Assembly (NCBI GenBank): GCA_044353505.1
Contig: JBILBU010000032.1
Span: 1-24,852, forward strand
Direction of reading: 5' to 3'
Source: Pollutibacter sp044353505
GTDB taxonomy: Bacteria > Bacteroidota > Bacteroidia > Chitinophagales > Chitinophagaceae
Length of the DNA stretch: 24,852 nucleotides
The notes beneath the pieces are model-generated. The model saw only the letters and a list, made by a program, of their open reading frames with translations, was not told the origin of the DNA and did no database searches. Made by a program: the position numbers and the translations under genes. Below, piece by piece: positions 7,314 to 16,076 of the stretch (position 1 is the stretch's first letter; every line of letters begins with the position of its first letter).

Positions 7314-9539
7314 ATGACATCTAACAAACAACTAACTGTCATTGAAAATGCATTTGACGGTATTGCTCTTTTAGATGAACATGGAATTTATCACTTTATG
7401 AATACAGCCCATGCTCATTTATTTGGGTATGATTCTGTGGATGAATTGCTGGGGCAGACTTGGAAATCTATATATACTCCTGAATATGCTAATGTACTTG
7501 AGCTTGAAGTTTTTCCACTGTTGAATTTGAATGGTAACTGGTCAGGTGAAACAATTGGAATTACTAAGGATAAAAAACCTGTCCTACAATATGTTTCATT
7601 GACTAAACTGCCGGATGGTGGTTTACTGTGTATTTGTCGCGAGAACTCTAATTCCATTACTGCTGCCAAGCTTCAATATCTCATGGCCAACCTCGGCAAA
7701 AGTGTTTTGGTTGAGGATGAACTACACAAAATTGTGATGGTAAATAAGCAGTTTTGTGACTTGTTTAAAATTTCTTCTGAACCCCATGATTTAATAGGCT
7801 CCGATTGTTTAGCTGCTTTGGGTCAAGCGTTACCACTTTTTAAAGATCCTGCACTAGTGAGTGAAGGAGTATCCGCTTTGTCTGGAAGTCGTGAGGCTAT
7901 AATTGGTACTGAAGTGCTTCTTGCTGATGGAACAATCCTTGAACGTGACTTTGTTCCAATTATAATTGAAAATACCTTTAAAGGTCAGCTTTGGAGTTAT
8001 ACTGATGTTACACAAAACAGGCAACTTCAGCGGAGTCTTTTAGATGCAAAAAATCGGGCAGTTGCCTCAGAAAAAGCCAAATCTGCTTTTTTATCCACCA
8101 TGAGCCACGAAATCAGAACACCAATGAATGCGATCATTGGATTTGCTGAACAATTGGCTTTCACAGAACTTGCCCCTTCTCAAACTTTTTTCGTTAAAAA
8201 TATAACTGATGCCGCTGGTGGATTACTTGGTGTGATCAATGATATTTTGGATCTCTCTCGTATTGAAGCTGGTAAAATGAATATCGAGAAAGAAATTGTT
8301 AATCTTCGGCAGATTGTTGTTAGTGTTGAAAATATTTTGAAACCCAAGGCAGAGGAAAAGGGACTTCTTTTTACTTCTGTAGTTGCTGAAGGTATCAAGG
8401 ATCAACTTTTTGCTGATGAAGTTAGAATTAGGCAGATACTCATCAATATTGTTGGGAATGCCATTAAGTTTACTGAAAGTGGCTTTATCAACTTGTCGAT
8501 TGATTTAACCGAAGAAAATGATCAAAATCAGTTTATTACCATTGTTTGCAAAGACTCAGGTATAGGGATATCAAAAGATTCGATTTCCCATGTTTTTGAA
8601 GAATTCTTTCAGGAACCCAATGGTGGTGATTATCGGAGCAATGGTTCTGGTTTAGGTCTCGCTATTACAAAGACATTAATTGATCTTATGGGGGGCAGTA
8701 TCACAATATGTAGTGAAAAAGTTACGGGAACTACAGTTACCATGGAAATTCCTTTTGAATTAGTGGTCGATCACGAATTACTCATTGAATCTAAGCCAAC
8801 TGATGAACTCACGTTGCTTGCAGGGAAGAAAATTTTGTTGGTAGAGGATAATAAGTTGAATAGGCTTGTATTCAAGTTGATGCTAAATAACATGAAGGCA
8901 GAAGTTGATGAGGCGGAAAATGGTCTCGAAGCAATTGATAAATTACGTGAAAAGAAATATGATTTGGTGTTGATGGATATTCAAATGCCTGTCATGGATG
9001 GAACATCAGCCCTACAGATCATTAAAAAAATGCATGGCGAAACTATCCCAGTTATTGCACTCACTGCAACAGCTTTCAATTCTGAAGTATCTCACATGCT
9101 CAATCTTGGATTCTCTGATTGTATAACCAAGCCGATTGATCAAAAGAATCTTCAAACCCGTCTCTATCAATTCTTTAACAATGGCTCTGCAAAAGAGAAA
9201 TATTATAATAAGTTAGAAGTGGAAATACTTGCGAAAATTAACGAGATGGCTGGCGGTGAGCAAGTTCAGGTATCCAGGCTGCTAGGCTATTTACTTGAAG
9301 AGGTTAGTTTTTCTCTAGCAGAATGGGAGAGAACAATAGAAAACAAAGATTGGGATGCAGCCCGTGCTGTTTTACATAGAGAAAAAGTAATGATAAATTC
9401 TATTGGTATAAATGGGTATGATGGGTTAATAAGCGAAGTGGAAGATGAAAACATACAAAAAACAGACGCTGAACTACTTCTCATGTATTCTCAACTTACG
9501 GACCTTTTCAAGATGCTTAAATCCAGATTTAGTCACTAG
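7314..9539 (+). CDS. Hybrid sensor histidine kinase PAS-PAS-HisKA-HATPase-REC-Hpt
   Basis: 741 residues with no signal peptide or transmembrane helix, so a cytoplasmic sensor. Two PAS-like domains span about 6-115 and 125-240. HisKA has phosphoacceptor His265 in STMSHEIRTPMNAIIG. The ATPase shows the N box (INIVGNAIKFTE, about 376-387), DSGIGIS (about 414-420) and GSGLGLAITK (about 445). The receiver (about 507-620) has LLVEDN and phosphoacceptor Asp555 in LVLMDIQMPVMDG. Residues 630-741 are helical and contain LHREKVMINSIGI with His688, which fits an Hpt domain. A complete internal relay His-Asp-His is therefore present, needing an external receiver; the divergent regulator is the nearest candidate. 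The stop is 7 bases from that of the convergent peptidase. Confidence 0.92.
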   Translation: MTSNKQLTVIENAFDGIALLDEHGIYHFMNTAHAHLFGYDSVDELLGQTWKSIYTPEYANVLELEVFPLLNLNGNWSGETIGITKDKKPVLQYVSLTKLPDGGLLCICRENSNSITAAKLQYLMANLGKSVLVEDELHKIVMVNKQFCDLFKISSEPHDLIGSDCLAALGQALPLFKDPALVSEGVSALSGSREAIIGTEVLLADGTILERDFVPIIIENTFKGQLWSYTDVTQNRQLQRSLLDAKNRAVASEKAKSAFLSTMSHEIRTPMNAIIGFAEQLAFTELAPSQTFFVKNITDAAGGLLGVINDILDLSRIEAGKMNIEKEIVNLRQIVVSVENILKPKAEEKGLLFTSVVAEGIKDQLFADEVRIRQILINIVGNAIKFTESGFINLSIDLTEENDQNQFITIVCKDSGIGISKDSISHVFEEFFQEPNGGDYRSNGSGLGLAITKTLIDLMGGSITICSEKVTGTTVTMEIPFELVVDHELLIESKPTDELTLLAGKKILLVEDNKLNRLVFKLMLNNMKAEVDEAENGLEAIDKLREKKYDLVLMDIQMPVMDGTSALQIIKKMHGETIPVIALTATAFNSEVSHMLNLGFSDCITKPIDQKNLQTRLYQFFNNGSAKEKYYNKLEVEILAKINEMAGGEQVQVSRLLGYLLEEVSFSLAEWERTIENKDWDAARAVLHREKVMINSIGINGYDGLISEVEDENIQKTDAELLLMYSQLTDLFKMLKSRFSH

Positions 9540-9546
9540 CCAAATA

Positions 9547-11487
9547 CTACCAATTTAATTCCAGCGTATTGTTTTTTCGTTCTGTATCTGCTGTTTTTCT
9601 CCTAGGGTCAATTTCAATTCTTTTAAGGTCAAATAGATTCTTGTCAATTCGGATTGTATATGTTGGGTGTGTCCATTTCCATGGCTCACCAACAGTTCTC
9701 TTGATTGATGGGTCTTCATTCTGCTTACTTCCAAACATTAGATATTGTGGAATGTAGGCAGTCTCTTTGGATCCGTCCTTAAATTTCAATTCTATATCAA
9801 CCGGCATGGGTAAGTTGCCGTGGTTTTTGATTCTGATATTCATCTGTCCATTTTCATCCCAAAGGGAATCAATGCCATAATCAATTGTCTTTGTGGTTTT
9901 GACAAAAAAATCGTGGTACCAATCAAGTTCGATCCCACTTACTTCTTCAGCAATTTTTATCAGGTCATTCGCACTGGGGTGTCTGAATTTCCATTTGTTG
10001 AAATATTTTTTCAATATACTATCTCTTACTGACGCCCCAACTATATATCCGAGCTGCTCCATAAATACCTCACCCTTTGAGTAGGAGTTGATGCTGTATG
10101 CCATATTGGTGTTGTAATAGTCGGCATGCGTAGTTAGTGGTTCGTTGAATTCGCTCTTAGAGAGTGCGATATATGAATCAAAGGCATCAGCATGTGGGAA
10201 TGAATCAATATTTCCTTTGAGAAAGTTTTTTACACGTGACTCTGCAAAGCTTGTGAATCCTTCATCCATCCATGGGTAAAGAGACTCATTGGTGGCCAAG
10301 ATCATCTGGTACCAACTGTGCATCCATTCATGAATCACCACCGCTGTTCCAGCTCCTTTTAATAAAGTAGCCATTGGGTACTCCATCCCACCATCACCTC
10401 CTTGAATAAAAGAATATTGCTTGTAGGGGTACTCGCCAAAGTTGCTATCAATATAGGGTAGTGCCCTCGCTGCAAGCTCCAGTACACTGTCCCACTGAAG
10501 CTTGTAATTGCTGATATAAGCATCAACTGTGGTTGATTGCTTTGCCTTTAGACTGAGTTTGTCATATTCTTTTGCAAGTGCTATGGTATCAATTTTATAG
10601 AATGAATGCAGCACCAGGCCTTTTCTTACCAATTTAGAATTGTGCGTATAACCCTGATCAGCTGCCCAGACAAAATCATGCACATTAGGGGCTTTGAATT
10701 TCCAAGTCAATGTCTTTGCTTCACTTGGCTTGAATGGTATGGATAAATTGTTCTCGTATCCATGTCCAATTTCTTGAGCATTTTGAAGATATCCTGTCGC
10801 GCCCAGAACAAATGAGCTGTCAATTGTGATGTTTACTTCAAAGTCGCCCCACACACCATAGAACTCCCGCGCAACATAAGGGTTAGGATGCCAGCCATCT
10901 TGGTCATACTCACAAAGTTTTGGATACCATTGAGCCATGCTAAAGCGAACTCCTTCTGCATTGTCACGCCCACTTCTTCTAATTTGAATGGGTACTTGTG
11001 CTTCAAAATCCATTTCGATGAGCGCCTTGGTTTTAGGAAGGATTGGCTTTGAAAGCTCAATTTTCAAAATTGTTTCATGAACTGAAGTTTTTTGAACAAT
11101 GCCATTTACCCTGAGGTTGCTTACACGTTGATATCCAATCTCATTCTCCTTCAAGTTAGAGATCCTATCTTTTACCCGCTGATCCCAGTCGGGTCTTCCC
11201 CGTATGATTTTTTTCCCAAGCTCAATGCTTCTCATATCCATCATGCTACCAGGCTGAAAGGCGTTCCAGTATAGGTGGTAGTACAAGGCTCGTAATGTGT
11301 CAGGTGAGTTATTCCAATATTCAAGCTTTTGCTTTCCCTTAAACGTATTATTTTGGTCATCAACCTGAACATCCATTTTGTAATTCACCCGCTGTTGCCA
11401 CCTGTCTGTTTGGCCAAACGCTGAGCTTAAAAGACAAAGCAGATAAACAACGTTTGTCAAAATGAGTCTTTTCAGGGGCTTTTTCAT
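9547..11487 (-). CDS. Exported M1-family zinc metallopeptidase (aminopeptidase)
   Basis: 646 residues beginning with a signal peptide (hydrophobic run LTNVVYLLCLLSSAFG, cleavage near residue 25). The gluzincin site is complete: HEWMH at 386-390 and Glu409 exactly 18 residues later in WMDEGFTSFAE. The upstream GGDGGMEYP (about 363-371) matches the substrate-binding exopeptidase loop (GAMEN equivalent). The N-terminal beta-rich domain precedes this and a C-terminal beta region follows. Expected to trim N-terminal residues of peptides in the periplasm or outside; the substrate is unknown. The ATG chosen precedes the signal peptide directly. It is divergent from the his operon leader (93 bases to the leader peptide start) and convergent with the hybrid kinase. 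Confidence 0.92.
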   Translation of the reverse strand: MKKPLKRLILTNVVYLLCLLSSAFGQTDRWQQRVNYKMDVQVDDQNNTFKGKQKLEYWNNSPDTLRALYYHLYWNAFQPGSMMDMRSIELGKKIIRGRPDWDQRVKDRISNLKENEIGYQRVSNLRVNGIVQKTSVHETILKIELSKPILPKTKALIEMDFEAQVPIQIRRSGRDNAEGVRFSMAQWYPKLCEYDQDGWHPNPYVAREFYGVWGDFEVNITIDSSFVLGATGYLQNAQEIGHGYENNLSIPFKPSEAKTLTWKFKAPNVHDFVWAADQGYTHNSKLVRKGLVLHSFYKIDTIALAKEYDKLSLKAKQSTTVDAYISNYKLQWDSVLELAARALPYIDSNFGEYPYKQYSFIQGGDGGMEYPMATLLKGAGTAVVIHEWMHSWYQMILATNESLYPWMDEGFTSFAESRVKNFLKGNIDSFPHADAFDSYIALSKSEFNEPLTTHADYYNTNMAYSINSYSKGEVFMEQLGYIVGASVRDSILKKYFNKWKFRHPSANDLIKIAEEVSGIELDWYHDFFVKTTKTIDYGIDSLWDENGQMNIRIKNHGNLPMPVDIELKFKDGSKETAYIPQYLMFGSKQNEDPSIKRTVGEPWKWTHPTYTIRIDKNLFDLKRIEIDPRRKTADTERKNNTLELNW

Positions 11488-11544
11488 ATCTGGGGTTAAT
11501 TATTAGTCACTAAATTAGGACCATTTCATAAAATCCCTCTGATT

Positions 11545-11576
11545 TTTGGCGATAATGTTTTTCAACCTTATTTTTG
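11545..11576 (+). promoter_or_regulatory. his operon promoter
   Basis: TTTG (11545-11548) and TATTTTTG (11569-11576) match the Bacteroidota TTTG / TAnnTTTG promoter with a 20-base spacer, the same spacing as the tRNA-Leu promoter at 18233. Transcription should begin at about 11580, almost exactly at the ATG of the leader peptide (11581). There is no second promoter candidate between the leader terminator and hisG. Confidence 0.65.
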
Positions 11577-11580
11577 CGTC

Positions 11581-11631
11581 ATGTTTTTGACAATTCATAA
11601 CCATCATCACAAATTCCCGCCCATCAGGTGA
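11581..11631 (+). CDS. hisL: his operon leader peptide
   Basis: A 16-codon frame, MFLTIHNHHHKFPPIR, ends in TGA at 11629-11631. It has four His codons among five consecutive positions (11596-11610). Such peptides act as ribosome-based sensors of charged tRNA-His: scarcity stalls translation at the His run. Here the stop codon lies inside the antiterminator arm 11627-11634. A ribosome finishing translation would mask that arm, while one stalled at the His codons would leave it free. The ATG lies at or next to the predicted transcription start, so the mRNA may be nearly leaderless. The peptide itself probably has no further function. Assigned from the sequence layout; experimental support is not available here. 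Confidence 0.85.
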   Translation: MFLTIHNHHHKFPPIR

Positions 11632-11683
11632 GCCAATAGTAGTATGTACATAATTCGGGCTTGCCATTGGTAAGCCTTTTTTA
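11627..11683 (+). terminator. his attenuator: antiterminator arm and intrinsic terminator
   Basis: The terminator is GGCTTGCC (11658-11665), loop ATT, GGTAAGCC (11669-11676), then six T (11677-11682). Its left arm can instead pair with GGTGAGCC (11627-11634), giving 8 pairs of which two are G-U. The two competing arms, GGTGAGCC and GGTAAGCC, differ at one base. The T run ends 18 bases before the hisG ATG, so all operon transcription must pass it. Confidence 0.85.
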
Positions 11684-11700
11684 TTTAATCAAAATATATC

Positions 11701-12567
11701 ATGAACAATCCAGCATTATTAAGAATAGCAGTACAAAAGTCAGGCAGACTCTATGAAGACTCCGTTCATTTGTTGAAAGAGTGTGGGATAGACCTTAGAA
11801 ATGTTAAGGATAGGTTGAGGACTGTTTCCGAAAACTTTCCAATTGAGGTATTTTTCTTGAGGGATGATGATATTCCTGAATATGTTGAGGATGGTGTTGC
11901 TGACATAGGGATAGTTGGACAGAATGTGCTTGGTGAAAAAGATCGTAAAGTCAGTACCATTGAGCAATTGGGTTTTGGTAAATGCAGGCTTTCGATCGCC
12001 ATTCCTAAGGCCATGCCTTATGCAGGAGTTGCGTCACTGCAAGGGATGAGAATAGCTACGAGCTATCCGGTATTGGTCGGTGATTTTCTGAAGCGAAATA
12101 ATATTACTGCCAGCATCCATGAAATCAGTGGTTCTGTTGAGATTGCACCAGGAATCGGACTTTCTGATATCGTTGCTGATCTTGTGAGTAGTGGGGGTAC
12201 TTTATTCATGAATGGATTGAAAGAAGTTGAAACAATACTTGATTCCCAGGCTGTATTGATTGCTTCAAACTCGATTGACGTTGAGCGAAAGATTATTTTA
12301 GAAAAATTGTTGTTCAGGATAAGGGCTGTAAAAAAAGCAAATAAAAGCAAGTACATTTTGTTAAATGCACCCAATGATAAACTTCCTCAAATACTTGCTC
12401 TTCTTCCTGGCATGAGAAGTCCAACTGTACTCCCCCTGGCTGAAAGTGGCTGGAGCAGTGTTCATACTGTGTTGAACGAACAGGAATTTTGGGAGAAGAT
12501 TGAAAAACTAAAGGAAGTTGGTGCCGAGGGAATTTTGGTGATACCGATAGAAAAACTTGTACTCTAA
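11701..12567 (+). CDS. hisG: ATP phosphoribosyltransferase, long form
   Basis: 288 residues. It joins ATP and PRPP in the first committed step of histidine synthesis. The N-terminus LRIAVQKSGRLYEDSVHLLKECGIDL and the periplasmic-binding-like motif YVEDGVADIGIVGQN are typical. The PRPP loop is represented by EIAPGIGLSDIVADLVSSGGT (about 147-165), where 'D-V-S-S-G-T' type residues are seen. The length of 288 and a C-terminal ACT-like region (about 215-288) ending ILVIPIEKLVL identify the long form, which carries its own His feedback site and does not need HisZ. First gene of hisGDCB, expressed through the leader attenuator. hisD starts 9 bases after the stop. Confidence 0.96.
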   Translation: MNNPALLRIAVQKSGRLYEDSVHLLKECGIDLRNVKDRLRTVSENFPIEVFFLRDDDIPEYVEDGVADIGIVGQNVLGEKDRKVSTIEQLGFGKCRLSIAIPKAMPYAGVASLQGMRIATSYPVLVGDFLKRNNITASIHEISGSVEIAPGIGLSDIVADLVSSGGTLFMNGLKEVETILDSQAVLIASNSIDVERKIILEKLLFRIRAVKKANKSKYILLNAPNDKLPQILALLPGMRSPTVLPLAESGWSSVHTVLNEQEFWEKIEKLKEVGAEGILVIPIEKLVL

Positions 12568-12576
12568 AATAATTTT

Positions 12577-13854
12577 ATGCAAATCATCAGGTATCCATCA
12601 AGAGACAGTTGGGAAGAGCTTGCAAAACGACCAGCAATTGATAGTCAGTTGTTGCTCAAGCAGGTTGGAAAAATAATGGCTGATGTAAAAAAGAGCGGAG
12701 ATAGGGCATTAAAAAAGTACGCAAAAAAGTTTGATGGCGTTGCTGTTAGAAACTTGACCGTAAGCCCAAAGGAATTTAAGGATGCTGATAAAAAAGTTTC
12801 AGATTCACTAAAGGCCGCTATTGATGTTGCAATTGAAAATATTACCAAGTTTCATGCAGTACAGCTAGAACAACCCAACGTTGTTGAGACCATGGAGGGC
12901 GTAAGCTGTTGGAGAAAGTCGATTCCCATGAATAGGGTTGGGCTCTATATTCCTGGCGGTAGCGCTCCACTTTTTTCTACCGTGATGATGCTAGGTATTC
13001 CTGCAAAAATTGCTGGATGTAAGGATGTGGTACTCTGTACACCTCCCTCAAAAGACGGCACCATTCATCCTGCAATCTTGTATGCAGCAAAAAAAGTTGG
13101 AATCACTGAGGTGTATCGTGCAGGTGGTGCACAAGCCATAGCGGCCATGGCGTATGGAACTGATTTAATCAAGAAGGTAGATAAGATTTTTGGTCCGGGT
13201 AATCAGTATGTCACCGCGGCAAAGCAATTGATTCAACTCGATGGGGTTGCAATAGACATGCCAGCTGGCCCAAGTGAAGTTTGTGTACTTGCAGATACAA
13301 GTGCTAACCCCGATTTTGTTGCCTCTGATCTTTTGTCTCAGGCTGAGCATGGTCCAGACTCTCAAGTTGTTCTTGTTACCACTGATGAAGCACTTATTGA
13401 AAGAACGAAAAAGTCGCTGGCGCTACAAATATCGTTGTTGGAAAGAAAAGAAATTGCTGCTCGGGCTCTTGAAAACAGCAAGATGATTTTGATGCATGAA
13501 ATGGATGAGGCTATTGACTTTACCAATCTCTACGCATCGGAACACCTCATTATTGCTTCCGATAAAGCTGCAGTCTATGGAGAGAAGATTGTGCAAGCTG
13601 GATCTGTTTTTCTTGGCAACTTTACTCCTGAGAGTGCCGGTGATTATGCTAGCGGTACAAATCATACATTGCCAACCAATGGGTATGCAAGAGCGTATAG
13701 CGGTGTGAGTGTTGACAGTTTCGTTAAAAAAGTAACCTTTCAGCATATCACCAAAGAGGGCATCCAAAGGTTGGGGAAAACGATTATTGTGTTGTCTGAG
13801 GCCGAAGGTCTTGATGCCCATGCCAATGCAGTGAAAATCAGAATGAATCAATAA
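12577..13854 (+). CDS. hisD: Histidinol dehydrogenase
   Basis: 425 residues, close to the usual 430. It oxidises L-histidinol to L-histidine in two NAD-dependent steps, the last of the pathway. The substrate-site motifs MNRVGLYIPGGSAPLFSTV and RAGGAQAIAAMAYGT are intact, as are FGPGNQYVTAAKQ and the DMPAGPSEV loop. The catalytic Glu322-His323 pair stands in YASEHLIIAS (E. coli Glu326/His327). The C-terminal AYSGVSVDSFVKK and the final His of DAHANAVKIR are also present. It is 9 bases after hisG and 11 before hisC, so co-translation with the operon is expected. Confidence 0.97.
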   Translation: MQIIRYPSRDSWEELAKRPAIDSQLLLKQVGKIMADVKKSGDRALKKYAKKFDGVAVRNLTVSPKEFKDADKKVSDSLKAAIDVAIENITKFHAVQLEQPNVVETMEGVSCWRKSIPMNRVGLYIPGGSAPLFSTVMMLGIPAKIAGCKDVVLCTPPSKDGTIHPAILYAAKKVGITEVYRAGGAQAIAAMAYGTDLIKKVDKIFGPGNQYVTAAKQLIQLDGVAIDMPAGPSEVCVLADTSANPDFVASDLLSQAEHGPDSQVVLVTTDEALIERTKKSLALQISLLERKEIAARALENSKMILMHEMDEAIDFTNLYASEHLIIASDKAAVYGEKIVQAGSVFLGNFTPESAGDYASGTNHTLPTNGYARAYSGVSVDSFVKKVTFQHITKEGIQRLGKTIIVLSEAEGLDAHANAVKIRMNQ

Positions 13855-13865
13855 TAGTAGAATTT

Positions 13866-14924
13866 ATGTTTGATTTAAATACAATGGTAAGAAGAAATAT
13901 TCGTGACCTCAAGCCATACTCATCCGCTAGAGATGAGTTTAAGGGGGAGGCTAATATTTTCCTCGACGCCAATGAAAATTCACTGGGCTCGCCCTTGGTT
14001 AAATGGTATAATCGTTATCCGGATCCACTCCAACTCAAGGTGAAAGAGAAAATATCTTTTATCAAGCAGGTTCCAACAGATCATATTTTTCTTGGTAATG
14101 GAAGTGATGAGGCTATTGATTTACTGTATAGATGTTTTTGTGAACCAGGTATTGATGAGGTTATTGTTTTTCCTCCAACCTATGGCATGTATGAAGTTTC
14201 AGCTAACATCAACAATGTCAAAACGGTTAAAGTTTCTTTAACGAAAGATTTTCAACTTGATCTTCCATCTCTTGAAGAGGCCATTAAGCCGAGCACTAAA
14301 ATTATATGGATCTGCTCTCCCAATAATCCGAGTGGAAACGCTATTGAAAGGGAAGCTATCGAGATGATCCTCAATAATTTTGATGGGTTGGTTGTGCTTG
14401 ATGAAGCGTATGTTAATTTTTCAAGACATCAATCATTCCTTAATGTGCTCAATGAATACCCTAATCTGGTGGTTTTGCAAACGCTGAGTAAGGCATGGGG
14501 ACTGGCAGGTCTCCGACTCGGTATGGCGTTTGCGTCCAAAGAGATTATTGGGTATCTTAATAAGGTAAAGCCGCCATACAACATCAGTGAGCCTGTTCAG
14601 GAATTGGCATTGAAAGCATTGGATGAGGTTGGGCAGGTGAACGATATGATACGCGAATTGGTGAGCTCTCGAGAGCTAGTGAAAACGGAGCTGCTCTTGT
14701 TATCGGAGGTGCTTGAAGTGTATCCATCAGATGCGAACTTTCTTTTGGTCAAATTTAAAGATGCAAAAGCAATGTATGAGCACTTGATCATGAACGCAAT
14801 TGTAGTTAGGGACCGAAGTAATGTGATTCTTTGCGATGAATGTCTTCGCATCACCATTGGTACAGAGCAGGAAAATTCAGTCTTGTTAGATTCGATTAAG
14901 TCGTACTCAATTAATTTAAAGTAA
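13866..14924 (+). CDS. hisC: Histidinol-phosphate aminotransferase
   Basis: 352 residues, a fold-type I PLP aminotransferase. It transfers the amino group of glutamate to imidazole-acetol phosphate. Visible motifs are FLDANENSLG near the N-terminus, FLGNGSDEAIDLLYR, the CSPNNPSGNAIE turn and VVLDEAYVNF. The PLP Schiff-base Lys209 is in TLSKAWGLAGLRLGMA, and a C-terminal Arg phosphate-binding stretch (CLRITIGTEQEN) closes it. Length is typical. Third gene of the operon, 11 bases after hisD and 11 before hisB. Confidence 0.96.
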   Translation: MFDLNTMVRRNIRDLKPYSSARDEFKGEANIFLDANENSLGSPLVKWYNRYPDPLQLKVKEKISFIKQVPTDHIFLGNGSDEAIDLLYRCFCEPGIDEVIVFPPTYGMYEVSANINNVKTVKVSLTKDFQLDLPSLEEAIKPSTKIIWICSPNNPSGNAIEREAIEMILNNFDGLVVLDEAYVNFSRHQSFLNVLNEYPNLVVLQTLSKAWGLAGLRLGMAFASKEIIGYLNKVKPPYNISEPVQELALKALDEVGQVNDMIRELVSSRELVKTELLLLSEVLEVYPSDANFLLVKFKDAKAMYEHLIMNAIVVRDRSNVILCDECLRITIGTEQENSVLLDSIKSYSINLK

Positions 14925-14935
14925 ACCAGTATAGG

Positions 14936-16075
14936 ATGAAAAAAGTTTTGTTTATTGATAGGGATGGTACAATCATTAAAGAGGCTCCGCCTACTTTTCA
15001 GATAGATCATTTTGACAAATTGGTTTTTTATCCATTTGTATTTCAATACCTCTCAAGAATAGTACAGGAGTTTGATTTTGAGATTGTGATGGTATCTAAT
15101 CAGGATGGACTTGGAACAGCATCTTTTCCTGTTTCAACTTTTGATCCTGTTCATAATCATATTCTTCAAGCATTAGAGGGAGAAGGCATTGTATTTGATG
15201 ATGTTCTTATAGATCCCAGTTTTCCACATGAGAATTCCCCTTCGAGAAAGCCTGGCGTGGGCATGCTAGGAAAATATTTAAACAATCCGGATTATGACCT
15301 TTCTGGTTCTTTTGTTATTGGTGATCGCCTGACTGATATTCAATTGGCTTCCAATTTAGGTGCCAAATGCATTCTGCTCAATAATCCAGATGGAGCAGGT
15401 TTCGTAGATTTAGATCTCTTGCAGGGTGCTGATAAAGATGCGTTGGTATTATCTACAAACGCGTGGAAAGATATTTATCAGTTTTTCAAGCACGGATTGC
15501 GCTTCGTTCATCATATTAGAAAGACCAATGAAACCAAGATTGACATTGAATTGAATGTTGATGGTTCTGGCTCTGCTAACATAAAAACAGGATTGGCGTT
15601 TTTCGATCACATGCTAGATCAGATTGCCCGCCATGGAAAGATGGATCTGACCATAGCCGTAGATGGGGATCTCCAAATTGATGAGCATCATACAATAGAG
15701 GATACTGGCATTGCTCTCGGGGAAGCCATGTATCAGGCGCTGAGTGACAAGCGAGGCATGGAGCGTTATGGATTTGCATTGCCTATGGATGATGCTGAAG
15801 CCAAGGTATTGATCGATTTTGGTGGGAGAAGCTGGATTGTTTGGGATGCTTCTTTTAGTAGGGAGAAAATAGGGGATATGCCCACCGAGATGTTCTATCA
15901 TTTCTTCAAGTCATTCTCTGATGCTGCCAAGTGTAATTTAAATATTTATTGTAGGGGAGATAACGAGCACCATAAGATTGAGGCCATCTTCAAGGCTTTT
16001 GCAAAGGCCATTCGAATGGCAGTAAAAAAAGATCCTTTGAATGATACCTTACCGAGTACGAAAGGCATTCTCTAA
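14936..16075 (+). CDS. hisB: Bifunctional histidinol-phosphatase / imidazoleglycerol-phosphate dehydratase
   Basis: 379 residues, a fusion of two enzymes. Residues 1 to about 170 are a HAD-type phosphatase: the nucleophile motif FIDRDGTII (Asp8, Asp10), MVSNQDGLG, and SFVIGDRLTDIQLA. Residues about 183-379 are the dehydratase, with the Mn-binding repeats FFDHMLDQIARHG and DEHHTIEDTGIALGEA, then RGDNEHHKIEAIFKAFAKA. It covers two non-consecutive steps of histidine synthesis. It is slightly longer than E. coli HisB (355). This is the last gene before the operon terminator. hisH, hisA, hisF and hisI do not follow. Confidence 0.96.
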   Translation: MKKVLFIDRDGTIIKEAPPTFQIDHFDKLVFYPFVFQYLSRIVQEFDFEIVMVSNQDGLGTASFPVSTFDPVHNHILQALEGEGIVFDDVLIDPSFPHENSPSRKPGVGMLGKYLNNPDYDLSGSFVIGDRLTDIQLASNLGAKCILLNNPDGAGFVDLDLLQGADKDALVLSTNAWKDIYQFFKHGLRFVHHIRKTNETKIDIELNVDGSGSANIKTGLAFFDHMLDQIARHGKMDLTIAVDGDLQIDEHHTIEDTGIALGEAMYQALSDKRGMERYGFALPMDDAEAKVLIDFGGRSWIVWDASFSREKIGDMPTEMFYHFFKSFSDAAKCNLNIYCRGDNEHHKIEAIFKAFAKAIRMAVKKDPLNDTLPSTKGIL

Positions 16076-16076
16076 A

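Noticed and set aside
13423..13851. 142-codon minus-strand frame
   Set aside because: Antisense shadow of hisD; the hisD catalytic motifs occupy the other strand.
14597..15046. 149-codon minus-strand frame across the hisC/hisB junction
   Set aside because: Covers the conserved C-terminus of hisC and start of hisB; low-complexity Ser-rich translation.
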